Shown here: piece after piece, positions 19,932 through 29,027 of the stretch
Numbering within the stretch: position 1 is the first letter of the stretch
Layout of the letters: each line of letters starts with the position of its first letter
NCBI GenBank assembly: GCA_000634735.1
Contig: JFLG01000019.1
Coordinates: 1-64,000 of the forward strand
Origin: Prochlorococcus sp. scB241_528N17
GTDB lineage: Bacteria > Cyanobacteriota > Cyanobacteriia > PCC-6307 > Cyanobiaceae
Reading direction: 5' to 3'
Length of the DNA stretch: 64,000 bases
Notes under the pieces: model-generated
Told to the model about the DNA's origin: nothing
The model's input: the letters and a program-made list of their open reading frames with translations, nothing else
Database searches by the model: none
Translations under genes and position numbers: made by a program

Positions 19932-20216
19932 ATGGATTCTCAGATAAGTATAAGTGATCTAGAAAATGTTATTTCCGAAAAGGTTTTTATAAAAATTGAA
20001 AAGTGGAATTTGTATCTTGGAGACGCTGGACTAGCTAGGCATCTTGCTATTGAATGTATCAGAAATAAAGATCAAGGCCCATTGGAGGCTGCAAAATTAA
20101 GTCTGAAAGCAATAAATGTAAAAGTAGGGGATGGTGTTAATAGTATTCCACTGATTAATTTAATCACTAACTCACAAATTCTAGAATTAGAAGAGATTTT
20201 GGAAAGTTTTTTTTAA
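19932..20216 (+). CDS. DUF3181 family protein
   Basis: A 94-residue soluble protein with KVFIKIEKWNLYLGDAGLARHLAIECIRN, the central block I associate with cyanobacterial DUF3181. The function is unknown. It follows a small membrane protein on the same strand and its stop is 3 bp from the murJ stop. Confidence 0.8.
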   Translation: MDSQISISDLENVISEKVFIKIEKWNLYLGDAGLARHLAIECIRNKDQGPLEAAKLSLKAINVKVGDGVNSIPLINLITNSQILELEEILESFF

Positions 20217-20219
20217 AAA

Positions 20220-21842
20220 CTAAATCTCTTTTTTTGAAACTTTAAATTTATTTACTTTCAAGAATTTTGTAAGTAAAAAATAAATCACAAAAAAAGTTAG
20301 AGTTCCAAATATTAATAATAAAAATTCTGCAAGATTTGAATTGAAGTTATTCGTAGTTTGGAGAATATTAAAACAAAGTGTGCTGTCTATCAATGCTGCT
20401 AATGACATGAGGCTAATTTTCCTCAATAAATCCAAGTTAGGTAAATGGATATCTTCATTTCGCAGATTAAAAGAAAGCAAAATACAGACTATAAGGTTGA
20501 CTATTACTGAAGATAAAATTATTCCCACAACTCCGAAATTATATGGAGAAAGATTCCCAAAATTCTTAATTGGGGCACCAATTAAAAACCAATCAAAAAA
20601 AATATTAAATATTATCCCTGCAAATGAAGACTTAAAAGGGAAGTTTGTTTTTTCTATTGAATAGTAAGTTCTTACTAATAAATCTCTATAAAGATAAAAT
20701 GGTATGCCAACTGCATAAGCAATTAATATATTTTTTACCTTTAAAGTTGCTGAATAATCAAAAGATCCTCTTTGAAAAACTAATTGTACGATTTGATTAT
20801 TGAATGTTATGAAAAATCCGGTTAAAAAAATAGCTGTCAAGAAACAGTACTCTACCCCAGATATCAATTTTTTTTGGAGACCTCTTTTGTCTTTTTCACT
20901 TCTTAATTTAGAAAATTTTGGAAGTAATGGCAGAATCAAGGAGTTAGATAATATGCCTAAGGGGGCTTGTATAAGAAAGTTTCCGTAAGCTAGTCCAGAT
21001 GCTGCGCCTTGAAAACTTGAAGCGAAAAACATATCGATAAAAACATTAATTTGACTTAAACCTGATGAGATAGATGCTGGAATAATTAGTTTGAAAATTC
21101 TCCTCTCTTCATCTTTAAATAAATTGAAGGTTGACTCTAATCTCAAGAGACCAATTTTATTTATTTCCCAAATTTGAACAACAAACTGAATTAAAGTTCC
21201 TGTCAAAGTTGCAAATGCCAGTAATCCCGAGTAAGTAAAGAAATTGGAAGATGTATCTTCTTGGTTGAAAATCCAACTAAATAAAATAAAAAAAATAATA
21301 GTTACGCTTGTTATTGCAGGACTTATACTTGATAAAAAGAATTTTCTTTGGGAATTTAAGGCGCCAAAACTTAAACCTATGAAGCCGGATAAAGGGATGC
21401 AAGGTGTAAGTATTTGTAATTGGTAAGTGGCAATAGATTTTGCTTCGTAACTTAAATTCGGGGCTAATAAATCAATTAATAAACTGGTATTCGAGAAAAT
21501 CAATATGGCTAAAATTATTAATAATATTGAGAGTTTTATGCTTACTTGAGTTAAAACAATCCCTCCATTTTTTTTGTTAAGCGGAGTTAAAACTGCAACG
21601 ACTGCGTTATGCAAGGGACCATTAATACCCCCAATGATTATTAGCAAAAAACCAGGAATTATATATGCATAATTAAACGCGTCGTACGTTACACCAACCC
21701 CAAAAGCAGCAGCTATAAATATTTGTCTTATACATCCAGCTAATTTACTTAGACTAGTACCAAACGAAATTGAAAAAACATTATTTTTTAAAAATGAATG
21801 CATTTGGAATCGTCTAAATTTTTCAATAAGTTTAAGTTTCAA
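20220..21842 (-). CDS. murJ: lipid II flippase MurJ (MviN family)
   Basis: A 540-residue polytopic membrane protein with about fourteen helices. The N-terminal GTSLSKLAGCIRQIFIAAAFGVG and the FQRGSFDYSAT segment are characteristic of the MviN/MurJ family, which flips the lipid-linked peptidoglycan precursor. Divergent from sfsA across 31 bp. An internal start (MHSFLKN, residue 14) is possible. Confidence 0.93.
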   Translation of the reverse strand: MKLKLIEKFRRFQMHSFLKNNVFSISFGTSLSKLAGCIRQIFIAAAFGVGVTYDAFNYAYIIPGFLLIIIGGINGPLHNAVVAVLTPLNKKNGGIVLTQVSIKLSILLIILAILIFSNTSLLIDLLAPNLSYEAKSIATYQLQILTPCIPLSGFIGLSFGALNSQRKFFLSSISPAITSVTIIFFILFSWIFNQEDTSSNFFTYSGLLAFATLTGTLIQFVVQIWEINKIGLLRLESTFNLFKDEERRIFKLIIPASISSGLSQINVFIDMFFASSFQGAASGLAYGNFLIQAPLGILSNSLILPLLPKFSKLRSEKDKRGLQKKLISGVEYCFLTAIFLTGFFITFNNQIVQLVFQRGSFDYSATLKVKNILIAYAVGIPFYLYRDLLVRTYYSIEKTNFPFKSSFAGIIFNIFFDWFLIGAPIKNFGNLSPYNFGVVGIILSSVIVNLIVCILLSFNLRNEDIHLPNLDLLRKISLMSLAALIDSTLCFNILQTTNNFNSNLAEFLLLIFGTLTFFVIYFLLTKFLKVNKFKVSKKEI

Positions 21843-21873
21843 TTATATTTGATTTTTAACTAACGACATTTTT

Positions 21874-22614
21874 ATGAATGATCGGATAATTGAATTTGAT
21901 CCATTAATTGAAGGAGTTTTAATCAAGAGGTATAAAAGGTTTCTTGCAGATATTAGATTAGAGAATGGAGAGGTAGTAACTGCACATTGTGCTAATACAG
22001 GACCAATGAAGGGACTTTTAAGTGAGGGAGCAAAAGTAAGAATAAGTGTTTCTCCTTCTCCAAAAAGGAAATTACCTTTTACTTGGGAACAAATATGTGT
22101 TTTAGATGCAAAAAATAATGAGGTTTGGGTGGGTATTAATACTTTATTTGCAAATAAGTTAATTAAAAAGGTTATTGAGAAAAATTTTCTCGACCAAATA
22201 ATAGGAGAAATAGAGACAATTAAATCTGAAGTTCCTTATGGAAAAGATAAAAAAAGCAGAATTGACTTTTTTTTAACTCCAAAATCTTCAAATCCTGATA
22301 AACGTAACATTTACATAGAGGTTAAAAATACGACTTGGATTAAAGAAAATGTAGCTCTATTCCCAGATACAGTAACGAAAAGAGGCCAAAAACATCTCAT
22401 GGAATTAAAGGAATTAATTCCTGAAAGTAAAAGTGTTTTAGTACTTTGTATTACAAGAAAAGACGCTTGTTATTTCGCCCCCGGAGATGATGCAGATCCC
22501 TTATACGGCAGTCTTTTTAGAGAATCTCTAAGTGCAGGAATGATAACTATCCCATGTTCCTTTGAATTTCATAAAGACCACGTATCATGGAATGGAATTA
22601 AACCTTTGAAATAG
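21874..22614 (+). CDS. sfsA: SfsA family nucleic-acid-binding protein / putative nuclease
   Basis: A 246-residue protein with the SfsA hallmarks: [15 protein letters not shown] N-terminus, [12 protein letters not shown], and a nuclease-like core IDFFLT...YIEVKNTTW with the acidic and lysine residues of a PD-(D/E)XK-type site, plus [16 protein letters not shown]. Originally described as sugar fermentation stimulation; the biochemical role in cyanobacteria is unclear. Precedes the amt1 promoter. Confidence 0.93.
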   Translation: MNDRIIEFDPLIEGVLIKRYKRFLADIRLENGEVVTAHCANTGPMKGLLSEGAKVRISVSPSPKRKLPFTWEQICVLDAKNNEVWVGINTLFANKLIKKVIEKNFLDQIIGEIETIKSEVPYGKDKKSRIDFFLTPKSSNPDKRNIYIEVKNTTWIKENVALFPDTVTKRGQKHLMELKELIPESKSVLVLCITRKDACYFAPGDDADPLYGSLFRESLSAGMITIPCSFEFHKDHVSWNGIKPLK

Positions 22615-22697
22615 CCAAAAAACTTGATATTTTGAAATCCAAAAAAAATAATTTTTAAATTTAACAAATAATTTTTTAGGGTGCAACTATAAAAATG

Positions 22698-22711
22698 GTA
22701 TAAACAACTAC
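22698..22711 (+). promoter_or_regulatory. NtcA binding site of the amt1 promoter
   Basis: An exact GTA-N8-TAC, 83 bp before the amt1 start codon. It is followed 23 nt later by a TAAATT box (22735-22740) in the position of the -10 element, the layout of NtcA-activated promoters. amt1 is a known nitrogen-regulated target of NtcA in marine cyanobacteria; the site itself is read from the sequence. Confidence 0.8.
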
Positions 22712-22734
22712 TAGACACGGATAAGTTTTTTGAA

Positions 22735-22740
22735 TAAATT
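22735..22740 (+). promoter_or_regulatory. -10 element of the amt1 promoter
   Basis: TAAATT fits the TAN3T form. Spacing of 23 nt from the NtcA site supports it. Transcription would start near 22747, giving a leader of roughly 48 nt. Confidence 0.55.
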
Positions 22741-22794
22741 TAAATTTGAAAGGAAACAGCACAAACTGTTTTTTTGCAGATCTAATTTTTTTTT

Positions 22795-24255
22795 ATGACC
22801 ACTGCTTTGCAAACGCCTCAAAGGCGCTCTAGGTCCAGATTACAAGATGCAAGTCTTGTCAATGGACCTATGCTCCTTTTGAGGAGTATTCGAGGATTTA
22901 GTTCAAACCGCTCTATGTTGTGGCTTGCAACTGTTCCCCTAGCTTTGTTTGGTTTAGGTATTTTTAATCTTTCAGCTCACGCAGCTGATTTACCTGAGTT
23001 GAATGCAGCTTTTCTTGCTAACAATCTATGGCTTTTGATCGCTACTATTCTAGTGATCTTCATGAACGCCGGTTTCGCTATGGTTGAGGCAGGTATGTGC
23101 CGTTCTAAGAACGCTGTTAACATTCTTGCTAAAAACCTCTTTGTATTTGCTCTAGCTGTAACTTCTTATTGGTTTATCGGCTATTCATTAATGTACGGAG
23201 GAAGTGTTGCTGACGGCTGGCTTTATTTTGGCGGCTTATTTTTTGATCCAACAGTTACTGCAGATATGGTAACTGATGCTGGATTAGTCCCAACTGTTGA
23301 TTTCTTGTTCCAGTCTGCTTTTGCAGGAACTGCAGCAACTATCGTTTCCGGTCTTGTTGCTGAAAGAGTTAAATTTGGAGAATTTGTTGTTTTTGCTGTT
23401 GTATTAACTGCATTTATATATCCAATTGCTGGTAGCTGGAAATGGAATGGTGGTTGGCTCGATTCATTAGGTTTTGTTGATTTTGCTGGTTCTTCAATTG
23501 TTCACTCAGTTGGAGCATGGGCTGGTCTTGTAGGAGCTATGCTTCTTGGACCAAGAATTGGCAAATACTCTGATGGGAAACCACAGGCTATGCCAGGACA
23601 CAATATGGCTATAGCTACTTTAGGTGCATTAGTCCTATGGATAGGTTGGTACGGATTTAATCCCGGTTCTCAACTTGCTATGGATCAATGGGTTCCATAT
23701 GTTGCTGTAACAACTACTTTGGCAGCAGCAGCTGGAGCTATTGGTGCAACTATTGTTTCAACATTAACTTCTGGTAAGCCTGATCTTACAATGATAATTA
23801 ACGGAATCCTTGCTGGTTTGGTTAGTATCACTGCTGGTTGTGGTGATATGACTCTTGCTGGAGCCTGGTTTGCAGGACTAGTAGGTGGAATAATCGTTGT
23901 ATTTTCTGTTGCAGCACTTGATGCCGCTGAGATCGATGATCCTGTAGGTGCATTCTCTGTTCACGGAGTTTGTGGTGTATGGGGTACTGTAGTTATCGGT
24001 CTTTGGGGTACAGCTGTACAAGGTGATGGAGCAGGTATGGGATTGTTCAATGGTGGAGGTATTACTCTTCTTTTAGTTCAAGCTCTTGGTGCCGCAGCTT
24101 ATGCTATTTGGACACTAGTTACTTGCTGGATTGCCTGGTCTGTAATTGGAGGATTATTCGGTGGAATCCGAGTATCTGAAGAGGAAGAGACTCAAGGCTT
24201 AGATATAGGAGAGCATGGAATGGAAGCATATCCAGACTTTGCATCTGCTAAATAA
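22795..24255 (+). CDS. amt1: ammonium transporter
   Basis: Takes up ammonium across the plasma membrane. It starts with a signal-peptide-like segment ending in AHA-AD (about residues 50-63), followed by eleven or so helices. Family marks include MNAGFAMVEAGMCRSKNAVNIL, FQSAFAGTAATIVSGLVAERV, the pore histidine region SSIVHSVGAWAGLVGAMLLGPR, and FSVHGVCGVWGT. 486 residues. Codon usage is noticeably richer in optimal codons than its neighbours, consistent with high expression. Preceded by an NtcA promoter, followed by a strong terminator. Confidence 0.98.
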   Translation: MTTALQTPQRRSRSRLQDASLVNGPMLLLRSIRGFSSNRSMLWLATVPLALFGLGIFNLSAHAADLPELNAAFLANNLWLLIATILVIFMNAGFAMVEAGMCRSKNAVNILAKNLFVFALAVTSYWFIGYSLMYGGSVADGWLYFGGLFFDPTVTADMVTDAGLVPTVDFLFQSAFAGTAATIVSGLVAERVKFGEFVVFAVVLTAFIYPIAGSWKWNGGWLDSLGFVDFAGSSIVHSVGAWAGLVGAMLLGPRIGKYSDGKPQAMPGHNMAIATLGALVLWIGWYGFNPGSQLAMDQWVPYVAVTTTLAAAAGAIGATIVSTLTSGKPDLTMIINGILAGLVSITAGCGDMTLAGAWFAGLVGGIIVVFSVAALDAAEIDDPVGAFSVHGVCGVWGTVVIGLWGTAVQGDGAGMGLFNGGGITLLLVQALGAAAYAIWTLVTCWIAWSVIGGLFGGIRVSEEEETQGLDIGEHGMEAYPDFASAK

Positions 24256-24276
24256 TCTAACTAAAAATTGATTTAA

Positions 24277-24309
24277 GAAACCTGACTTATGTCAGGTTTC
24301 TTTTTTTTT
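24277..24309 (+). terminator. rho-independent terminator of amt1
   Basis: A perfect 10-bp stem, GAAACCTGAC with GTCAGGTTTC, loop TTAT, followed by nine T. The clearest terminator in the window and just 22 bp after the amt1 stop. Confidence 0.95.
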
Positions 24310-24344
24310 ACGAAAAATTATTTAAAACGTTGTAATATTAAAAA

Positions 24345-25541
24345 ATGGATACTCAAGCTTTTAGAAGATCTCTTCATCATTCTGATAGATACAATAGAAG
24401 GGGTTTCGATTCTCCAACAAAAAGAGCTCAAGCTTTAGAAGAAGCTTACCAAAGTGATTTGATAAGTTCTATCAGGGATAATGGTTTTACCTACACTAAA
24501 GGAAGACTAAATATTAAGTTGGCACAAGCTTTCGGTTTCTGTTGGGGAGTTGAAAGAGCTGTAGCAATGGCTTATGAAACTAGAAGACATTACCCAAATG
24601 AGAATATTTGGATAACAAACGAAATAATTCATAATCCCTCGGTTAATGATCACTTAAGAAAAATGAATGTAAAATTCATTTCAGCTAAAAACGGAATTAA
24701 AGATTTTTCTTTAGTTTCTAATGGGGATGTTGTTATACTTCCTGCTTTCGGAGCTACTGTTCAAGAAATGAAACTCTTACATGAGAAAGGTTGTCATATC
24801 ATTGATACAACTTGTCCATGGGTTTCTAAGGTTTGGCATACAGTTGAAAAACATAAAAAACATGTTTTCACATCTATTATTCATGGAAAATTTAAGCATG
24901 AAGAGACTCTCGCTACAAGTTCATTTGCAGGTAAATATTTAGTTGTACTTGATCTAGAAGAAGCAAACTACGTATCTGAATATATTTTGGGAAGAGGTAA
25001 TAGAAATGAGTTTATGAACAAATTTGCTAAAGCTTGTTCTAATGGATTTGATCCTGATAAAGATTTAGATAGAGTTGGAGTTGCAAATCAGACAACTATG
25101 CTTAAGAGCGAGACGGAGGAAATTGGAAAGGTTTTTGAAAAGACGATGTTGAAAAAATTTGGTCCAGAAAACTTAAATAGTCACTTTTTAGCTTTTAATA
25201 CTATTTGTGATGCGACTGAAGAAAGACAAGATGCAATGTTCTCTTTGGTTGATGAAGATCTTGATATTCTAGTAGTTATAGGCGGCTTCAATTCTTCCAA
25301 TACTACTCACCTACAAGAAATAGCAATTACTAAAAATATTTCTTCTTTTCACATTGATACGCCAGAGAGGATATCAGTTAAAGAAAACTCAATATTTCAT
25401 AAACCACTAGGATCAGAATTAGAGCTTAAAAATAATTTTCTACCTAGTGGAAAAATTAATGTTGGAATTACCTCAGGTGCATCCACCCCTGATAAGGTCG
25501 TTGCAGATGTAATTGAAAAATTAATTGATATTACTTCCTAA
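24345..25541 (+). CDS. ispH: 4-hydroxy-3-methylbut-2-enyl diphosphate reductase
   Basis: The last step of the MEP isoprenoid pathway, making IPP and DMAPP, precursors of chlorophyll phytol and carotenoids. The three iron-sulfur cluster cysteines are C66 (FGFCWGV), C157 ([11 protein letters not shown]) and C288 ([10 protein letters not shown]). 398 residues, longer than the enterobacterial form and matching the cyanobacterial/plant form. The start follows the amt1 terminator by 35 bp. Confidence 0.97.
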   Translation: MDTQAFRRSLHHSDRYNRRGFDSPTKRAQALEEAYQSDLISSIRDNGFTYTKGRLNIKLAQAFGFCWGVERAVAMAYETRRHYPNENIWITNEIIHNPSVNDHLRKMNVKFISAKNGIKDFSLVSNGDVVILPAFGATVQEMKLLHEKGCHIIDTTCPWVSKVWHTVEKHKKHVFTSIIHGKFKHEETLATSSFAGKYLVVLDLEEANYVSEYILGRGNRNEFMNKFAKACSNGFDPDKDLDRVGVANQTTMLKSETEEIGKVFEKTMLKKFGPENLNSHFLAFNTICDATEERQDAMFSLVDEDLDILVVIGGFNSSNTTHLQEIAITKNISSFHIDTPERISVKENSIFHKPLGSELELKNNFLPSGKINVGITSGASTPDKVVADVIEKLIDITS

Positions 25542-25644
25542 ATTTATTATTCATTTGCAAATTTGCTTAGTTTTTTTAATTTATTAGTCAGATAATTCCA
25601 AAAGATCTACTTTATTAACTAGAATAATGAAAAATTAATGAAGT

Positions 25645-26205
25645 ATGGAAGACAAAGCACAAATTAATCAGGGTCAAACTGCAAGTATGAATAGAACTAA
25701 AGCGCCTCAAAAAGTTGAAGTTATAGTTGCCAATTCATCTTCAGGGTCTGAAGTAAATATCCTTGGGGAACTATCGATTTTTGTTTTAAGAATAGGTTTT
25801 TGCGCTTTGATGATTCATCATGGACTTGAAAAACTTCAGGATCCGCAAGGTTTTGCTGAATTTGTAGTTGGTAAGTACTTCCCATTTTTGCCGGGTGATC
25901 CTGTTATTTGGACTTTTGGAGCAGCAATTACTCAATTGGTATGCCCAGTAGGATTAGCTTTAGGGATTTTTGCGAGGCTTTCTTCCCTTGGCCTATTCTC
26001 CACCATGGCATTTGCAGTTTATTTTCATCTCCTTGATACTGGACTAGAAGGTTTTCCTCTGGCAGTGGTTGAAGGTCATAATTATGCTTTCGAATTGTCT
26101 TTTATATATGGGGCTATTTCTCTCTACTTTCTATGTGCAGGTCCAGGTAGGCTTTCTTTATTCAGAAAAACTAACAAAATTACATATTATCCAAAATCAA
26201 CATAA
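25645..26205 (+). CDS. DoxX family membrane protein
   Basis: A 186-residue protein with a polar 40-residue N-terminus and four hydrophobic helices. The segment VLRIGFCALMIHHGLEKLQDPQGFAEFV and PVGLALGIFARLSSL are typical of DoxX/thiosulfate:quinone-oxidoreductase small-subunit-like proteins. A role in redox balance is possible but unproven. Its stop is 1 bp from the purH stop. Confidence 0.85.
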   Translation: MEDKAQINQGQTASMNRTKAPQKVEVIVANSSSGSEVNILGELSIFVLRIGFCALMIHHGLEKLQDPQGFAEFVVGKYFPFLPGDPVIWTFGAAITQLVCPVGLALGIFARLSSLGLFSTMAFAVYFHLLDTGLEGFPLAVVEGHNYAFELSFIYGAISLYFLCAGPGRLSLFRKTNKITYYPKST

Positions 26206-26206
26206 T

Positions 26207-27760
26207 TTAATGCAAAAAGTGCCTTTTTTGCGTAAATAACATTGAGATTCCTTTTGAATTACACATATCAATACTTTCCTGGTCTCTTAGACTTCCTCCA
26301 GGTTGAATAATAGCTTTTATTCCATATTCATTTGCTAGTTCTACAGTATCTGCAAATGGGAAAAACCCATCGCTGGCCAAGACAGCATCAGAACATAATT
26401 TTCCAGCTGCTTCTAATGCAATTTTTGCTGCTCCAACTCTATTCATTTGCCCAGCTCCAATTCCAATAGTTTTTTGGTCTTTTGCAATAACAATTGCATT
26501 AGATTTCACGTGTTTACAAATTTTCCATGCAAAACTTAGATCTAAGTTTATTTGATGACTAGGAGTTTTATTAGTGACTGAAATCCAATTTTCAGTTTTT
26601 TCTTCACTATCGTCAGTATCTTGAACTAATAATCCTCCCATTATTGATTTAGAAGAATTTTGATTCTTTTTTGGAAGTTGATTTTTTGAAATCTTTAAAA
26701 TTCTTAAATTCTTTTTAACTTTTAAAATTTCTAAAGCTTCCTCATCAAAAGATGGAGCGACGACACACTCTAAGAAAATATCTTTGAGGTGAATTGCGGT
26801 TTCACTATCAACATTTGAATTAAAAGCAACTATTCCTCCAAATGCACTAACAGAATCGCATTCCAAGGCATTCAAAAATGATTTAGAAGCTGAATTACTT
26901 ATAGATGCACCACAAGGATTATTGTGTTTTAAAATAACAGAGGCAAACATGTCGGTTGTAAGTTCATCTTTTTCTGCATAGCCAAATTCTAATACTGTTG
27001 AAAGTGCCGACTCTAGATCTAATAGATTGTTATAACTTAAGTCTTTTCCTTGTAATTGTTCTGCTGAGTTCCATCCAATTTTATTTAAACCATACCAGAA
27101 AGCTTTTTGATGTGGATTCTCCCCATATCTTAAGGTTTTGATTAGTGGATAAGATTCTATATATTTGGAAGATTGTAAATCTCTTTCCTTTCTTATCCAA
27201 TTAGATATTGCAGTGTCATAGTCTGCTGTATGTTGAAAAGCTTCAAATGCTAATTTTGCTTTATATGAGTCTTTCAATTCACCTTTTTTTCTTTCTTCAA
27301 GAAAATTTTGATACTGACTAGGATCTACTAAAACGGAAACATCTTTATGATTTTTGGCTGCAGAACGAATCATAGATGGCCCTCCGATATCGATATTTTC
27401 AATGGCGTCTTCCCATTTAGCTCCCTGATCTACAGTTTTTTTAAAAGGATATAAATTGACAACTACTAAGTCAATTAACTCAAGATTGTTAGCTTCTATA
27501 TCTTTTTTATGTTCCTCATCAGTTCTTTTAGCTAATATTCCCCCGTGTATTTTTGGATGTAAAGTTTTAACTCTCCCTCCAAGAATTTCTGGAGAATTAG
27601 TATATTCAGCTACTTTAATAACTGGAATTTTAGCTTCTATAAGATGTTTGGCAGTTCCTCCACTTGATAGAATTTTATAATTAAATTGCTCTACTAATTC
27701 CTTACAAAATGGGATTATATTTTTTTTATCAGAGACACTTACTAAAGCTAAAGGAGACAT
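26207..27760 (-). CDS. purH: bifunctional AICAR transformylase / IMP cyclohydrolase
   Basis: Catalyses the last two steps of purine synthesis. The N-terminal domain (IMP cyclohydrolase) has SVSDKKNIIPFCKEL, LSSGGTAKHL and VVNLYPF; the C-terminal transformylase has LRYGENPHQKA and the catalytic KHNNPCGAS, then GAGQMNRVGAAKIA. 517 residues, standard length. Divergent from the esterase gene, 33 bp apart. Confidence 0.97.
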   Translation of the reverse strand: MSPLALVSVSDKKNIIPFCKELVEQFNYKILSSGGTAKHLIEAKIPVIKVAEYTNSPEILGGRVKTLHPKIHGGILAKRTDEEHKKDIEANNLELIDLVVVNLYPFKKTVDQGAKWEDAIENIDIGGPSMIRSAAKNHKDVSVLVDPSQYQNFLEERKKGELKDSYKAKLAFEAFQHTADYDTAISNWIRKERDLQSSKYIESYPLIKTLRYGENPHQKAFWYGLNKIGWNSAEQLQGKDLSYNNLLDLESALSTVLEFGYAEKDELTTDMFASVILKHNNPCGASISNSASKSFLNALECDSVSAFGGIVAFNSNVDSETAIHLKDIFLECVVAPSFDEEALEILKVKKNLRILKISKNQLPKKNQNSSKSIMGGLLVQDTDDSEEKTENWISVTNKTPSHQINLDLSFAWKICKHVKSNAIVIAKDQKTIGIGAGQMNRVGAAKIALEAAGKLCSDAVLASDGFFPFADTVELANEYGIKAIIQPGGSLRDQESIDMCNSKGISMLFTQKRHFLH

Positions 27761-27793
27761 TATGGGAAAGTTTACTTACTTAAGAATATAAAC

Positions 27794-28411
27794 ATGAAAT
27801 ATGCTATCAATCATGAATTTGTCTCGATTAGCTCTCAAACTGCAACTCATAGAATTATTTTGATGCACGGTTGGGGAGCTGATTCAGATGACCTTTTAAC
27901 ATTTGGAAAGGAGATAACTGAAAAAATAAATCTTGATTTTGAGGTAATTTCTTTGAGTGCTCCTGGATTACATCCAAGTGGTCAGGGAAGACAGTGGTAT
28001 GGATTATACCCACATGATTGGAAAGGTGCTGAGGTTGAAGTAAATAAACTTTTAGTTACATTAAAAAAATTTGATACTGATCAGATTCCACTAAGTAAAA
28101 CAATTTTGTTGGGGTTCTCTCAGGGGGCGGCAATGGCAATTGATGCAGGATTTAAGTTAAATTTTGGATTAATTGTTGCTTGTAGTGGGTATCCACACCC
28201 CAACTGGGGCCCGGGAGAAAATGCCTCGCCATTGATTATTAGTCATGGTTTATTTGATGACGTTGTGCCTATAGATGCTTCTAGGACTATTTATGAAAAG
28301 GTGAAGAGTAAGTCTTCTAAGTTTTGTGAATTATTAGAATTCGATGGATTTCATCAAATTGATTCAAATTTAATTAATTTTATAAGTTCAAATATAAGTA
28401 ATATTTTTTAA
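27794..28411 (+). CDS. alpha/beta hydrolase, carboxylesterase/phospholipase type
   Basis: A 205-residue alpha/beta hydrolase: oxyanion region ILMHGWGAD (about 22-30), nucleophile serine S109 in GFSQGAAMA, aspartate in HGLFDDVVP (155-156) and histidine H187 in GFHQID. The layout matches the small bacterial esterases annotated as phospholipase/carboxylesterase. The substrate cannot be inferred. 4-nt convergent overlap with DUF3155. Confidence 0.85.
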   Translation: MKYAINHEFVSISSQTATHRIILMHGWGADSDDLLTFGKEITEKINLDFEVISLSAPGLHPSGQGRQWYGLYPHDWKGAEVEVNKLLVTLKKFDTDQIPLSKTILLGFSQGAAMAIDAGFKLNFGLIVACSGYPHPNWGPGENASPLIISHGLFDDVVPIDASRTIYEKVKSKSSKFCELLEFDGFHQIDSNLINFISSNISNIF

Positions 28412-28776
28412 ACAAAAGCATATTCATATTCTTCAATCTCTTCCCAATCATCTGCAGTAAGTTCTAGACCCTCAAATATTTTTTCTTCACCAATTCCTTC
28501 AACTACTACTTTTAGTGATGGAAATAGAAAATGATTTTCTTCAGCATATTGGGCGCTAAATAAACCTTTTTCACCCCAAAAAAATCTATCGGTGGTGTGT
28601 TCATTTCTTCTGACATTGAAAACTGAAGGCGCAGAAAGACCATTTTCAGCTATGAATCTTCTTGCTGCTGTAACTGGCTTATGCTTGCCAGTTTCGATAT
28701 GATAAATAGGTACATGTGCCATTACTCTTTGGCCAGCCAATCTTCTTCTGCTGATTCTTTTTCTTTTTTTGGACAT
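28408..28776 (-). CDS. DUF3155 family protein
   Basis: A 122-residue protein: the highly basic N-terminus (MSKKRKRISRRRLAGQRVMAHVP) followed by a YHIETGKHKPVTAARRFIAENG block, and an acidic C-terminus. This matches the cyanobacterial DUF3155 family; the basic head suggests nucleic-acid contact but that is inference. An 8-bp inverted repeat lies in its 5' leader (28804-28832). Confidence 0.85.
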   Translation of the reverse strand: MSKKRKRISRRRLAGQRVMAHVPIYHIETGKHKPVTAARRFIAENGLSAPSVFNVRRNEHTTDRFFWGEKGLFSAQYAEENHFLFPSLKVVVEGIGEEKIFEGLELTADDWEEIEEYEYAFV

Positions 28777-28803
28777 TGATTGGTACTCCTGAAATTATTA
28801 ATG

Positions 28804-28832
28804 AGATTAGTCTTTTTTATATTTACTAATCT
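28804..28832. repeat. 8-bp inverted repeat with a T-rich loop
   Basis: AGATTAGT and its exact complement ACTAATCT flank a 13-nt T-rich loop. It lies 28 bp upstream of the DUF3155 start codon, in that gene's leader on the minus strand. It could be a leader hairpin or an operator; too little to say more. Confidence 0.4.
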
Positions 28833-28867
28833 TATATATTTGATTTTAAATTCATTTCAAATTACAT

Positions 28868-28944
28868 AGAGGACCCATCAACCCCTGATGTAGCTTAAAA
28901 TATGATTATATTTCATATTTAAGGCTGGCTAAAGTCAGACCTCT
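28868..28944. ncRNA. candidate structured RNA element (three hairpins closed by a stem)
   Basis: This 77-nt segment in the 250-bp spacer between DUF3155 and the sensor kinase is GC-richer than its surroundings. AGAGG (28868-28872) pairs with CCTCT (28940-28944). Inside are CATCA/TGATG (28876-28880 with 28886-28890, loop ACCCC), a longer hairpin of about ten pairs (28892-28904 with 28914-28926, bulges at 28897 and 28924), and CTGGC/GTCAG (28925-28929 with 28934-28938, loop TAAA, one G-T pair). The last two share two bases, so they compete there. It fits either strand; it could be an sRNA, a leader element, or chance. Confidence 0.35.
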
Positions 28945-29027
28945 TTATATATCTTAATACTTTTTTCATATTTTACAAGCCCTTATTCAAGTTTTTTTTT
29001 AAAAAATTCCTCAAAATTTTATTAATT

